A DNA stretch of 37,949 nt, from contig NZ_JAALDM010000130.1 in the NCBI RefSeq assembly GCF_014144865.1, positions 1 to 37,949 on the forward strand, written 5' to 3'. Source of the stretch: Dietzia aerolata (GTDB taxonomy: Bacteria; Actinomycetota; Actinomycetes; Mycobacteriales; Mycobacteriaceae). The position numbers were made by a program, and so were the translations under genes. The notes under the pieces are model-generated. The model did no database searches, was not told where the DNA came from, and saw nothing but the letters and a program-made list of their open reading frames with translations. This document shows positions 1 to 8,731 of this stretch, piece by piece; position 1 is the first letter of the stretch; every line of letters starts with the position of its first letter.

Positions 1-775
1 CAGCGGACCGGCGCGCGGCGTCCTTCACCGCGACCAGGCGCCGGAGGATGGGCTCCCGCGTCGCGGCGTCGACGCCCAGGCCGGGCCGGGACAGCGCCAG
101 GGAGGTGATCGCCTCGACCCGATCGATCCGGTCGACGAGTTCCAGTACCCGGGAGGGCAGGCCCGGCGGCAGCCGCGTGACGGTCGAAGGTACGTCCACG
201 CGGCCGGCGGCACCTCCACCGGACGCCGATCGCTCGATGAGTTCGGCGGCGTCCATCACGGCGCGGCCGAGATCGGACATCGCCTCGGACGGGCCGGGCG
301 GTTGCGGCGCGACGGGGCAGTCCACGACGCCACGTAGTCGCCACCGGAGCACGTCGGGGTGCGGTCGCACGCAGGTCAGGCACAGCGCCTCCCGCGTGCC
401 CGGATCTCGGATGAGCACGCCCCACCCGGCTTCGGCGACGTCGGCACGCACCGCCGGCACGGGCGGAAGGCTCGAGGAGTCGCCCGGGGCGGTCGTCAGG
501 AGCGAGAGCACCTCGACGGCCGGGGAGGAGCCACCCACCCGGCGCAGCGTGCGCACGATGCCGGGCAGGATCCCCACCGCACCGGCAACGGGATCGACGT
601 CCTCCAGCCCGAGCACCGGGTCCCCGGCGACCTCCATCAGGTTCGACTCGGCCAGCCCGCTGACGTGCGAGCTCAGGTCATCGAACGGCAGGTCCGCCCA
701 CGCGGTGCGCAGGAGGTAGAGGGGCAGCGCCCAGGCGGGGGACAGCGCCGTACTGGTGGTGAGGGGGCGGGACAT
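1..775 (-). CDS. Hypothetical protein, C-terminus off the left edge
   Basis: I do not recognise this protein. The minus strand is open from an ATG at 775 to the window edge (258 codons, no stop), so the gene is 3'-truncated by the window. The visible part is rich in Ala, Leu, Val and Pro. It has no signal peptide, no obvious membrane segment, and a close Cys pair (LCLTC) near residue 134. The ATG is supported by a TAGGAT hexamer 8 nt upstream, which suggests a leaderless transcript. The gene is divergent from the DUF3097 gene, with 67 bp between start codons. Overlapping plus-strand ORFs in this stretch are Arg/Ser-rich shadows. Confidence 0.6.
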   Translation of the reverse strand, partial: MSRPLTTSTALSPAWALPLYLLRTAWADLPFDDLSSHVSGLAESNLMEVAGDPVLGLEDVDPVAGAVGILPGIVRTLRRVGGSSPAVEVLSLLTTAPGDSSSLPPVPAVRADVAEAGWGVLIRDPGTREALCLTCVRPHPDVLRWRLRGVVDCPVAPQPPGPSEAMSDLGRAVMDAAELIERSASGGGAAGRVDVPSTVTRLPPGLPSRVLELVDRIDRVEAITSLALSRPGLGVDAATREPILRRLVAVKDAARRSA

Positions 776-842
776 GACGATCGATCCTACCGCCGGTGCG
801 CCATCGCGCCGCCGGTCGTCGCGCCGACTACGGTGTCGGGCC
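776..842. promoter_or_regulatory. Divergent promoter pair with leaderless layout
   Basis: This 67-bp spacer separates two divergent start codons. On the minus strand TAGGAT (784-789) lies 8 nt before the ATG at 775. On the plus strand TACGGT (829-834) lies 8 nt before the ATG at 843. Both fit a TANNNT -10 element placed so that transcription starts at or next to the start codon. No good Shine-Dalgarno sequence precedes either start. Confidence 0.5.
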
Positions 843-1664
843 ATGGCTGATATGTACGGCTCCGACGTCCTGTCCGGCACCGCGCGGCGTCGCCGCCCCC
901 AGGTCCCCGTCGTGGATGCGGAGCGGGAGCTGGTGGTGGAGGACGCCGAATCCGGCTTCTGCGGCGCGGTCGTGGGTTTCGATCGGAGCTACGACGGGGA
1001 GTTCGTCAAACTCGAGGACCGCAAGGGGCGGGTCCGCCTGTTCGCCATGACCCCGTCCGCCTTCCTCATCGACGGCAAGCCGGTGACGCTGCGCAAGCCG
1101 GCGCCCGCCAAGGCGACGGGGCCCACCGTGACGGCCTCGGGGTCGCGGAAGGTGGAGGGACTACGGGCCCGCACCGCCCGGGCCGGTCGGATCTGGGTGG
1201 AGGGCATCCACGACGCGGCGCTGGTGGAGAAGATCTGGGGCCACGACCTGCGGGTCGAGGGCATCGTGGTGGAGCCGCTCCACGGCATCGACGATCTGCC
1301 GGGGCTCGTCGCGGAGTTCGGGCCGACCCCGCAGGCCCGCCTCGGCGTGCTGGTGGACCATCTGGTGGAGGGCAGCAAGGAGTCGCGGATCGTGGCCGGT
1401 CTGGGCGGGGACGTCCTGGTGACCGGCCATCCGTACGTGGACATCTGGCAGGCGGTCAAGCCCGCCGCAGTCGGCATCCGCGAATGGCCGGTCGTGCCGC
1501 GCGGGGAGGACTGGAAGACCGGGATCTGCTCCCGCCTGGGGTGGGGCGAGCCGGCCGACGGATTCCGCCACGTCCTGTCGTCGGTGAGCAGTTACCGCGA
1601 CATCGAGCCGACCCTGCTCGGCGCCGTGGAGCGCCTGGTCGACTTCGTCACGGATCCCGCCTGA
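843..1664 (+). CDS. DUF3097 family protein
   Basis: This is a 273-aa protein matching the actinobacterial DUF3097 family: the N-terminus has MADMYGSDVL, followed by VVEDAESGFCGAVVGF. The function is unknown. A central stretch (about residues 115-230) contains WVEGIHDAALVEKIWG and later GVLVDHLVEG. By eye this resembles a TOPRIM-like fold, with an acidic residue after the first strand and an Asp after a hydrophobic strand, but that is an inference. A longer in-frame ORF begins at 756, but the ATG at 843 fits the family N-terminus and has a TACGGT hexamer 8 nt upstream. Its last 17 bp overlap the end of the convergent TVP38-type gene. Confidence 0.85.
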   Translation: MADMYGSDVLSGTARRRRPQVPVVDAERELVVEDAESGFCGAVVGFDRSYDGEFVKLEDRKGRVRLFAMTPSAFLIDGKPVTLRKPAPAKATGPTVTASGSRKVEGLRARTARAGRIWVEGIHDAALVEKIWGHDLRVEGIVVEPLHGIDDLPGLVAEFGPTPQARLGVLVDHLVEGSKESRIVAGLGGDVLVTGHPYVDIWQAVKPAAVGIREWPVVPRGEDWKTGICSRLGWGEPADGFRHVLSSVSSYRDIEPTLLGAVERLVDFVTDPA

Positions 1665-2283
1665 CCGGCAGTCGTGCGTCGAGCACCATCCCCGCCACGC
1701 CGACGGCGGCGAATCCGACCGTGGCCCACAACGCCGCACCGCCTTCGCCCGCGGTAAGGGCGTTCCCGAGCAGGATCGCCGCGACGGTGCCGGGCGCGCT
1801 GCCGATCACGGTCGCCGGCAGGAATTGCCGCCGCGGGATCGAGGTGAGGGCGGCCGCGTAGTTCACGACCGAGAACGGCACCGCCGGCACGAGTCGCAGA
1901 CTGCCCACCGACAGCCAGCCCCGGCGCCGGAGCCGCACGTCCACCCGCTCGATGCGGGGGTCCGCACGTAGGGCCGCCGTGCGCTCGTGACCGAGCCTGC
2001 GGACAAGTTCGAAGGCCAGCGCCGCGGCGACCCCGGTCGCGACGAGGGACCAGGGGATGGCCACCGACGGTGGGAACAGCACCGCCGCCGAGTAGGTGAA
2101 GGTGGAGCGGGGGATCGGCGCCACGGTCACGACGGCGTAGGCGACAAAGAACGCGGGTACGAACCACGGGCCGAGCTGGGTCGCCCAGGAGCGGAGCTGT
2201 TCCAGCCCCGGGGTGGGGACGAAGGTCGCGAGGACGACGACGACAACGACCGCCGTCACCCACCCGATCACCCGTCTGCGCAC
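1648..2283 (-). CDS. TVP38/TMEM64 family membrane protein
   Basis: This is a 211-aa integral membrane protein of the DedA/VTT (SNARE-associated) superfamily. It has an N-terminal hydrophobic helix (about residues 5-22), a second segment containing FFVAYAVVTVAPIPRS, and helices around AIPWSLVATGVAAALAFEL, then the family-type loop RRRGWLSVGSLRLVPAVPF and two C-terminal hydrophobic segments. Members are thought to move lipids across membranes; the substrate here is unknown. The ORF stays open to 2682, but that extension runs into mutA. GTG 2283 is preferred because TAGAGT (2291-2296) lies 7 nt upstream. From memory, a homologue (Rv1491c) is also divergent from mutA in M. tuberculosis. Confidence 0.85.
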   Translation of the reverse strand: MRRRVIGWVTAVVVVVVLATFVPTPGLEQLRSWATQLGPWFVPAFFVAYAVVTVAPIPRSTFTYSAAVLFPPSVAIPWSLVATGVAAALAFELVRRLGHERTAALRADPRIERVDVRLRRRGWLSVGSLRLVPAVPFSVVNYAAALTSIPRRQFLPATVIGSAPGTVAAILLGNALTAGEGGAALWATVGFAAVGVAGMVLDARLPVRRDP

Positions 2284-2388
2284 CGGGACGACTCTAGCTC
2301 CCTCGGATGTGGCCGGTTTCCCCCTTTCGGAGTCCCCAGCACGCCAGGCATGTTCCTGCCGTCTCGGACGCTGCACTAGAGTCGCGAG
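2284..2388. promoter_or_regulatory. Divergent promoter region, TVP38 gene / mutA
   Basis: The same hexamer, TAGAGT, occurs once per strand: at 2291-2296 (minus), 7 nt before GTG 2283, and at 2377-2382 (plus), 6 nt before GTG 2389. This is the expected geometry for leaderless transcripts in both directions. No convincing -35 element or operator palindrome was found. A second mutA start (GTG 2425) has a GAGG 5 nt upstream and would be the choice if the message carries a leader. Confidence 0.5.
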
Positions 2389-4263
2389 GTGACCCCCTTC
2401 ACTCCACAAGAGAACGAGGTACCGGTGACCAGTCCGACCCCAGGTCCTGACCTTCACTCCTGGTACGCCTCTGTGGGAGCCGTCCTCGCGAAGGCCGCCC
2501 GCAAGGATCCCGCCGAGATGCCCGACGACGCCTGGCGTTCGCTGATCGCCACCACTCGTGACGGGATCGAGGTCAACCCGCTGTACACGCGAGCCGATGA
2601 GCTCGCGGAGCGGACGGCACCGGGCGAATTCCCGTACGTTCGCGGCGGCAACCGGACCGGTCTGCCGGACAACGGCTGGCACGTCAGCGCTCGCGTCGAG
2701 GCGACCGGTGATGTCTCGCAGGTCAACACCGCGATCCTCGATCAGCTCGAGCAGGGCGTGTCGGCACTGTGGCTCACCGCCGAGGCCTCCGACCTCGCGG
2801 GCGTCCTCAAGGACGTCTATCTCGATCTGGCTCCGGTCACCTTCGAGTCAGGGAAGGACCTGGTCGAGGTCGCCGAGGCTTTCCTCGGACTGCTCGATCA
2901 GCGACTCGCCGCCGGCGACGGGGTGACCGACCGCGCCGCCGTGGTCGCCGACCTGGGGGCCGCTCCCGTCACCGCCGCCTACGCAGGCACCGATTCCATC
3001 GGCCTGGATGCCGCCGTGCGCCTCGCGGCCCGCGTCTCCGAGCGCGAGGAGACCCTCCGCACGTTCGTCGCTGACGGCACGGTGTTCCACGCCGATGGCG
3101 CCGGCGATGCCCAGGAACTCGCCTACGCCGTCGCGGCCGGACTCGAGTACGTCCGCGCGCTCATCTCGGCGGGGATGTCCGCCGAGACCGCGCTCCGTCA
3201 GGTGTCGTTCCGACTGTCGGCCACCGATGACCAGTTCGCCTCGATCGCCAAGTTCCGCGCGGGCCGTCTCATGTGGGCGCGCGCGGCGGAGCTGCTCGGC
3301 GCTCCGGAGGCCGGCGGTGCCCCGCAGCACGCGGTCACCTCGTCGGCGATGATGTCGCGTCGTGACCCGTGGGTGAACATGCTCCGCACCACGCTCGCGG
3401 CCTTCGGCGCGGGTGTCGGCGGCGCCAACGCCGTCACCGTCCTGCCGTTCGACGCCTCGGTCCCGGGCGGGATCGAGAGCACGTCCCGCTCGTTCGCCGA
3501 CCGGATCGCCCGCAACACGCAGCTGTTGCTGCTCGAGGAGTCCCACCTGGGCCACGTCGTGGATCCCGCCGGTGGCTCGTGGTACGTCGAGTCCCTCACC
3601 GACTCACTCGCCGAGGCCGCCTGGTCGATCCTGCAGACCGTCGAGGCCGGCGGTGGCCTGTCCGAGGCGATCGCGTCCGGCTCGGTGGCCGAGGCGATCG
3701 CGCGGGTGCGCGACGCACGCGATGCCGACATCGCGCACCGCAAGGCGCCGATCACCGGTGTCTCCGAGTTCCCGAATCTCGGCGAACCGGCGTTCGACGA
3801 GTCCCGTCGGGGTGGTGAGGGCTACCGCTACGGTCTGGCCTTCGAGAACCTGCGTGACCGTTCGGATGCCCACCTCGAGGCGACCGGATCGCGGCCGACC
3901 GTGTTCCTCGCCGGTCTCGGCCCGCAGGCGGAGACCACGCCCCGCGTGACCTTCATCGCGAACCTTCTCGCTGCCGGCGGCATCGAGGCCCGCAACCCGG
4001 GTGTCACCGAGGCCGGTCAGTACGCCGACGCTCGTGAGGGTGATGAGATCGCCGTGCTGTGTGGCGGCGACAAGCGCTACGCCACCGAGGGCTCGGACGC
4101 CGTCGCCGCGCTCCGCGCCGCCGGTGTGTCGACCGTCTACGTCGCGGGAGCCGAGAAGGGTTTCCCGGCCGATGCCACCGACCGTCCCGACGGGTTCCTG
4201 GGCCTCGGTATCGACGCCGTCGCCGCCCTGTCCACCCTCCTCGACCAGCTGGGAGTGAAGTGA
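2389..4263 (+). CDS. mutA: Methylmalonyl-CoA mutase small (beta) subunit
   Basis: This is the non-catalytic partner of MutB in the adenosylcobalamin-dependent interconversion of (R)-methylmalonyl-CoA and succinyl-CoA. It links propionyl-CoA from odd-chain fatty acids, branched amino acids and cholesterol-type substrates to the TCA cycle. The 624-aa product has the TIM-barrel domain (to about residue 450) and a C-terminal flavodoxin-like domain from about residue 500. That domain has [11 protein letters not shown] where MutB carries the cobalamin His motif DGHDRG, as expected for the small subunit. GTG 2389 is chosen from the upstream TAGAGT; GTG 2425 (612 aa, GAGG upstream) is a real alternative. 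The mutA stop is 1 nt before mutB, so the pair is co-transcribed. Confidence 0.95.
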   Translation: MTPFTPQENEVPVTSPTPGPDLHSWYASVGAVLAKAARKDPAEMPDDAWRSLIATTRDGIEVNPLYTRADELAERTAPGEFPYVRGGNRTGLPDNGWHVSARVEATGDVSQVNTAILDQLEQGVSALWLTAEASDLAGVLKDVYLDLAPVTFESGKDLVEVAEAFLGLLDQRLAAGDGVTDRAAVVADLGAAPVTAAYAGTDSIGLDAAVRLAARVSEREETLRTFVADGTVFHADGAGDAQELAYAVAAGLEYVRALISAGMSAETALRQVSFRLSATDDQFASIAKFRAGRLMWARAAELLGAPEAGGAPQHAVTSSAMMSRRDPWVNMLRTTLAAFGAGVGGANAVTVLPFDASVPGGIESTSRSFADRIARNTQLLLLEESHLGHVVDPAGGSWYVESLTDSLAEAAWSILQTVEAGGGLSEAIASGSVAEAIARVRDARDADIAHRKAPITGVSEFPNLGEPAFDESRRGGEGYRYGLAFENLRDRSDAHLEATGSRPTVFLAGLGPQAETTPRVTFIANLLAAGGIEARNPGVTEAGQYADAREGDEIAVLCGGDKRYATEGSDAVAALRAAGVSTVYVAGAEKGFPADATDRPDGFLGLGIDAVAALSTLLDQLGVK

Positions 4264-4264
4264 G

Positions 4265-6556
4265 ATGACGACCTTCCCCGATTTCAGTACCGCTCCACTC
4301 CGCGAGGGCTCCGCGACCGCAGACGCCGAGGTGGACGCCGCCGCGACCGCGACCGCGTCTGATTCCGCCGCTGACGCCGTCTGGGAGACCCCCGAGGGCA
4401 TCGACGTCAAGCGGGTCTACACCAAGGCCGACCGCGACGGTGTCGAAGCCGGCACCACGGCGACCGACGACGGCGAGACCGTTACCCCGTTCCCGCTGGA
4501 CACCGTGCCCGGTGCCGCCCCGTTCCTGCGTGGGCCGTACCCGTCGATGTACGTCAACCAGCCGTGGACCATCCGCCAGTACGCCGGCTTCTCGACCGCC
4601 GCCGAGTCCAACGCTTTCTACCGCCGCAACCTCGCGGCCGGCCAGAAGGGCCTGTCGGTCGCGTTCGACCTGGCCACGCACCGTGGCTACGACTCCGATC
4701 ATCCCCGCGTCGCGGGTGACGTCGGTATGGCCGGCGTGGCGATCGACTCCATCCTGGACATGCGCGAGCTGTTCGACGGTATCGATCTGTCGGCCGTGTC
4801 GGTGTCCATGACCATGAACGGCGCGGTGCTGCCGATCCTCGCGTTCTACGTGGTGGCCGCCGAGGAGCAGGGGGTGACGCCGGAGCAGCTCGCGGGGACC
4901 ATCCAGAACGACATCCTCAAGGAGTTCATGGTCCGCAACACCTACATTTATCCGCCCAAGCCGTCCATGCGGATCATCTCGGACATCTTCGCCTACACCT
5001 CGCAGAAGATGCCGCGGTTCAACTCGATCTCGATCTCCGGGTACCACATCCAGGAGGCCGGGGCGACGGCCGATCTCGAACTGGCGTACACGCTCGCCGA
5101 CGGCGTCGAGTACATCCGGGCGGGTCTGGAGGCCGGTCTCGACATCGACAAGTTCGCCCCGCGTCTGTCCTTCTTCTGGGCGATCGGCATGAACTTCTCG
5201 ATGGAGATCGCCAAGTTGCGCGCCGGTCGCCTCCTGTGGAGCGAGCTCGTCGAGAAGTTCGATCCGAAGAACGCCAAGTCCAAGTCGCTGCGTACCCACT
5301 CGCAGACCTCGGGCTGGTCCCTGACCGCGCAGGACGTGTTCAACAACGTCGCACGCACGGCGATCGAGGCCATGGCCTCGACGCAGGGCCACACGCAGTC
5401 GCTGCACACCAACGCGCTCGACGAGGCGCTGGCACTGCCGACCGACTTCTCCGCTCGCATCGCCCGAAACACCCAGCTACTGCTTCAGCAGGAGTCGAAC
5501 ACCACCCGTCCGATCGACCCGTGGGCGGGTTCGTACTACATCGAGTGGCTCACCGCGCAGCTCGCCGACAAGGCCCGCCTGCATCTCCTCGAGATCGAGG
5601 AGGCCGGCGGCATGGCCCAGGCCATCGGCGAGGGCATCCCCAAGCTGCGCATCGAGGAGGCCGCGGCCCGCACCCAGGCGCGTATCGACTCCGGCCGCCA
5701 GCCCGTCATCGGCGTCAACAAGTACGTCGTGGAAGAGGACCAGGAGATCGAGGTCCTCAAGGTCGAGAACTCCCGCGTGCGGGCCGAGCAGGTCGCCAAG
5801 CTCGAGAAGCTCCGCGCCGAGCGCGACGAGGATGCCTGCCAGGCCGCTCTCTCCCGCCTCACCGCGGCCGCGGAAGGTGGACCGAGCAGCGATCTGGACA
5901 ACAACCTGCTCGCGCTCGCGATCGACGCCGCCCGGGCACAGGCCAGCATCGGTGAGATCTCGGATGCACTGGAGAAGGTCTACGGTCGTCACAAGGCGGA
6001 GATCAAGACCCTGTCCGGTGTGTACCGGCAGGAGGTCACCAAGGAGGGCGCCGTGGACAACGTCACCCGTGCCATGCAGATGGCCGACTCGTTCGCCGAG
6101 CAGGAGGGGCGTCGTCCCCGCATCCTGCTGGCCAAGATGGGCCAGGACGGCCACGATCGCGGTCAGAAAGTCGTCGGCACGGCGTTCGCCGACCTCGGCT
6201 TCGACGTCGACATGGGTCCGCTGTTCCAGACTCCCGAGGAGGTCGCCCAGCAGGCCGCCGATGCCGACGTGCACGTCGTCGGTGTCTCCTCGCTCGCGGC
6301 CGGCCACCTCACGCTGGTCCCGGCCCTGCGTGCGGCGCTGGCCGAGGTTGGTCGTGAGGACATCATGGTCACCGTCGGCGGCGTCATTCCGCCGGGTGAC
6401 TTCCAGGAGCTCTACGACGCCGGTGCGGCCGCGATCTACCCGCCCGGCACCGTGATCGCGGAGGCCGCGATCGAGCTGCTCGGCAATCTCGCCGACGAGC
6501 TGGGCTACGAGCTGGGTTCCTCGGGCGAGGAGGCCGGCACGGAGGTGGGGTCCTGA
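4265..6556 (+). CDS. mutB: Methylmalonyl-CoA mutase large (alpha) subunit
   Basis: This is the catalytic subunit of adenosylcobalamin-dependent methylmalonyl-CoA mutase, 763 aa, close to the usual length. The substrate-binding barrel carries RGPYPSMY and [19 protein letters not shown]. The C-terminal cobalamin domain has the full base-off motif DGHDRG (D628-G633, axial ligand H630), followed by GVSSLAAGH and VGGVIPPGD. The first 45 or so residues are an Ala/Asp-rich extension with little predicted structure. It starts 1 nt after mutA and is followed by meaB, forming an operon for the holo-mutase and its repair protein. All key residues I could check are present. Confidence 0.97.
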   Translation: MTTFPDFSTAPLREGSATADAEVDAAATATASDSAADAVWETPEGIDVKRVYTKADRDGVEAGTTATDDGETVTPFPLDTVPGAAPFLRGPYPSMYVNQPWTIRQYAGFSTAAESNAFYRRNLAAGQKGLSVAFDLATHRGYDSDHPRVAGDVGMAGVAIDSILDMRELFDGIDLSAVSVSMTMNGAVLPILAFYVVAAEEQGVTPEQLAGTIQNDILKEFMVRNTYIYPPKPSMRIISDIFAYTSQKMPRFNSISISGYHIQEAGATADLELAYTLADGVEYIRAGLEAGLDIDKFAPRLSFFWAIGMNFSMEIAKLRAGRLLWSELVEKFDPKNAKSKSLRTHSQTSGWSLTAQDVFNNVARTAIEAMASTQGHTQSLHTNALDEALALPTDFSARIARNTQLLLQQESNTTRPIDPWAGSYYIEWLTAQLADKARLHLLEIEEAGGMAQAIGEGIPKLRIEEAAARTQARIDSGRQPVIGVNKYVVEEDQEIEVLKVENSRVRAEQVAKLEKLRAERDEDACQAALSRLTAAAEGGPSSDLDNNLLALAIDAARAQASIGEISDALEKVYGRHKAEIKTLSGVYRQEVTKEGAVDNVTRAMQMADSFAEQEGRRPRILLAKMGQDGHDRGQKVVGTAFADLGFDVDMGPLFQTPEEVAQQAADADVHVVGVSSLAAGHLTLVPALRAALAEVGREDIMVTVGGVIPPGDFQELYDAGAAAIYPPGTVIAEAAIELLGNLADELGYELGSSGEEAGTEVGS

Positions 6557-6609
6557 CCCGCCTCGGCTCCGGACCCGACCCCGCGGGGTCGGGGAATCTC
6601 TCGGGCAGC

Positions 6610-7656
6610 TTGTCCACCACGCTCGGCACCGGTGCGGTGCGCGGTCCGGTTCCCGCGGCGACCGGACCGCGACCGCGGCGTGAGATCGACGTCGACGCAC
6701 TGCTGGCCGGAGTTCTGGAGGATCGCCGTCCGATTCTTGCTCGGGCCATCACGCTGCTGGAGTCCACCAACCCGACCCATCGGGAGAAGGCCCAGCAGCT
6801 ACTGCTGGCGGCGCTACCGCACTCCGGCGGTGCACTACGGATCGGGATCACCGGTGTCCCGGGGGTCGGCAAGTCGACGTTCATCGAGTCCTTCGGCCTC
6901 TACCTCGTGGAGAAGGGACTCAAGGTCGCCGTCCTGGCCATCGACCCGTCGTCGACCCGGACCGGCGGATCGATCCTCGGTGACAAGACGCGCATGGCCA
7001 CGCTGTCGACCGAACCGCGGGCCTACATCAGGCCGTCACCGACGTCCGGCACCCTCGGTGGGGTGGCCAAGGCGACCCGCGAGTCAATGGTGCTTCTCGA
7101 GGCCGCCGGCTTCGACGTGATCCTCGTGGAGACCGTCGGCGTCGGCCAATCCGAGGTCACCGTCGCCGGCATGGTGGACTGCTTCACATTCCTCACGCTG
7201 GCCCGGACCGGCGATCAGCTCCAGGGCATCAAGAAGGGTGTGTTGGAGCTCGCGGACGTGGTGGCGGTCAACAAAGCCGACGGTCCGCACATCAAGGACG
7301 CGAAGCGGGCGGCACGTGAACTCGGTGCGGCGCTCCGGTTGGTGCGGCCGGCGGATGCCGTGTGGAAGGTCCCCGTTCTGACGATGTCCGGTCTGGAGGG
7401 CGAGGGACTCGACGGCTTCTGGGAGGCCGTGCAATCACACCAGTCCGAGATGGAGAAGATCGGCGAGGTCGCCGGCCGTCGCGCCAGACAGCAGGTCGAC
7501 TGGACCTGGTCCATGGTCCACGACACGCTGATGGCACGACTGGAGGCCGACCCGGATGTCCGCAGTGTTGCTGCAGACGTAGAGCGTCAGCTCCGTGAGG
7601 GGACGTTGACCGCCGCGCTGGCGGCGCAGTCCATCATCGACGCCTTCGACTCCTAA
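6610..7656 (+). CDS. meaB: Methylmalonyl-CoA mutase-associated GTPase MeaB
   Basis: This is a SIMIBI-class G protein of the ArgK/MeaB family. It gates adenosylcobalamin delivery to methylmalonyl-CoA mutase and protects the enzyme from inactivation. The 348-aa product has Walker A GVPGVGKST (about residues 82-90), the family signature DPSSTRTGGSILGDKTRM, VETVGVGQSE (switch region) and NKAD (base recognition). The start is uncertain: TTG 6610 has no strong ribosome site, and GTG 6637 is possible. No ATG or GTG lies in frame between the mutB stop and 6610. The position downstream of mutAB fits its role. M. tuberculosis carries a toxin-antitoxin pair between mutB and meaB (from memory); nothing is inserted here. 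Confidence 0.93.
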   Translation: MSTTLGTGAVRGPVPAATGPRPRREIDVDALLAGVLEDRRPILARAITLLESTNPTHREKAQQLLLAALPHSGGALRIGITGVPGVGKSTFIESFGLYLVEKGLKVAVLAIDPSSTRTGGSILGDKTRMATLSTEPRAYIRPSPTSGTLGGVAKATRESMVLLEAAGFDVILVETVGVGQSEVTVAGMVDCFTFLTLARTGDQLQGIKKGVLELADVVAVNKADGPHIKDAKRAARELGAALRLVRPADAVWKVPVLTMSGLEGEGLDGFWEAVQSHQSEMEKIGEVAGRRARQQVDWTWSMVHDTLMARLEADPDVRSVAADVERQLREGTLTAALAAQSIIDAFDS

Positions 7657-7689
7657 CGGCCCAGACGCCGTACGGTCGCTCACCGACAC

Positions 7690-7725
7690 AAGACGGTCTC
7701 CCCGCATGAGCGGGGAGACCGTCTT
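7690..7725 (+). terminator. Strong hairpin terminator after meaB
   Basis: A perfect 16-bp inverted repeat (7690-7705 with 7710-7725) encloses a 4-nt loop, 34 nt after the meaB stop. There is no U-tract on either strand. It probably ends the mutAB-meaB transcript and may also stop minus-strand transcription arriving from the methyltransferase remnant. Confidence 0.75.
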
Positions 7726-7773
7726 CGCGTGTCTGGCGGAGCTCTCACCACCGGGGCGGGGCCCCGTGTTGGG

Positions 7774-8160
7774 TCAGCGCTTGCGTAGGACCAAGCCCAC
7801 GGCGGCGATGTGCTTGTCGTGGGTGGTGAACGTCTTGCGCATCGCCAGGACGCGCTTGCGGGCATCGGAATCCCGCACCAGGTTGGAGACGATCTTTGCG
7901 ACACCGTCGATGCCCTCGTCGGCGATCATCTGGCGGGGCTTCAGCAGACCCATGGGCCGGATCTCGGCGGATTCGACGTCGAACCCGGCGGCGTTGAAGA
8001 GCTCGCTCCACTCGGACACGGTGAGCGGGCGGGCGTTGACGCGGATCGAGCGGGCGAGATCCTTGCGGATCGTGGTCTTGATGTCCTCGTCCAGGTCATC
8101 CGGAACCAGGCACAGCTCATGAACCAGGTAGCGGCCGTCGGCATCCAGGACGCGGGCCGG
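7774..8160 (-). pseudogene. 5'-truncated SAM-dependent methyltransferase remnant
   Basis: The minus strand encodes about 127 residues that read as the C-terminal half of a class I methyltransferase. The late-domain strand ARVLDADGRYLVHE is followed by LCLVPDDLDEDIK, LTVSEWSELFNAAGFDV and the terminal strand HIAAVGLVL. The SAM-binding GxGxG half is missing. Reading upstream, the frame hits a stop at 8197-8199, and that DNA belongs to the YCII gene. The only usable start, GTG 8019, would give an 81-aa fragment without a cofactor site. I therefore call it a remnant. It could be expressed as a small protein, but nothing here supports that. Confidence 0.6.
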
Positions 8161-8199
8161 CGTCCTCCCCGTTACCGCCCGACAGCCGACCGCCCGTCA

Positions 8200-8565
8200 T
8201 CAGTACTCCGCGATCGCGCGGACCTCGACCCTGCCCCCGTGGATCCCCGGACAGCGCGCCGCCCACTTCAGGGCCTCGTCGATGTCCGCGACATCGACGA
8301 CGATCGTCCCACCGACGAACTCTCGGCTCTCGGCGTAGGGGCCCGAGGTCACCACGGTTTCGCCGCCGCCTGCGGGCGCGGTGACGGAGACCCCTGTGTC
8401 GGGGTCCTCGAGAGCGAAGCCGCCGGCGAGGACTCCCGCCTTGGACAGCTCGGCGTCGAACTCGATGAACGCCTCCGGACCCGGCCCTTCCTCGACACCG
8501 TTTTCATCCGCCTCGCCGCAGCGAGCGTCCTCGATGCTCCCGAACATCAGCAGTACATACTTCAT
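8200..8565 (-). CDS. YCII/DGPF-domain protein
   Basis: This is a 121-aa protein of the YCII-related (DGPFAETKE) family. It has an N-terminal strand MKYVLLMFG and a central SGPYAESREFVGGTIVVDV block in place of the DGPFAETKE signature, followed by the DIDEALKWAARCPG helix. Members are small ferredoxin-like-fold proteins of unclear function, often near ECF sigma factors; none is visible here. ATG 8565 is chosen over the longer ORF (start 8622) because a perfect AGGAGG (8571-8576) sits 5 nt upstream. The gene abuts the truncated methyltransferase remnant. Confidence 0.85.
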   Translation of the reverse strand: MKYVLLMFGSIEDARCGEADENGVEEGPGPEAFIEFDAELSKAGVLAGGFALEDPDTGVSVTAPAGGGETVVTSGPYAESREFVGGTIVVDVADIDEALKWAARCPGIHGGRVEVRAIAEY

Positions 8566-8731
8566 GTCGACCTCCTGGTCGTCGGTGACGATCGTCGGTC
8601 GCGTCAGGTGCGCCGACATCATCTTGACGAACGGGATACCCCAGATCGACAGGTCCGCCGAAAAAGATTTCTCGGGACGTCAGATTCGGGGGAGTGGAGG
8701 CCTGGGAAGGGGTGGGGGCTCCGGCGTCCGG

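Noticed and set aside
48-850. Two plus-strand ORFs at the left edge
   Set aside because: Both are Arg/Ser/Pro- or Gly/His-rich. The minus-strand frame is open over the same DNA, has balanced composition and has a promoter-like start.
2284-2682. N-terminal extension of the TVP38-type protein to 2682
   Set aside because: It would overlap mutA coding DNA by about 290 bp; a promoter-supported GTG exists at 2283.
4004-5407. 467-codon minus-strand ORF opposite mutA/mutB
   Set aside because: It lies wholly antisense to conserved coding sequence, is Arg/His/Gly-rich, and has no recognisable motif; a high-GC frame shadow.
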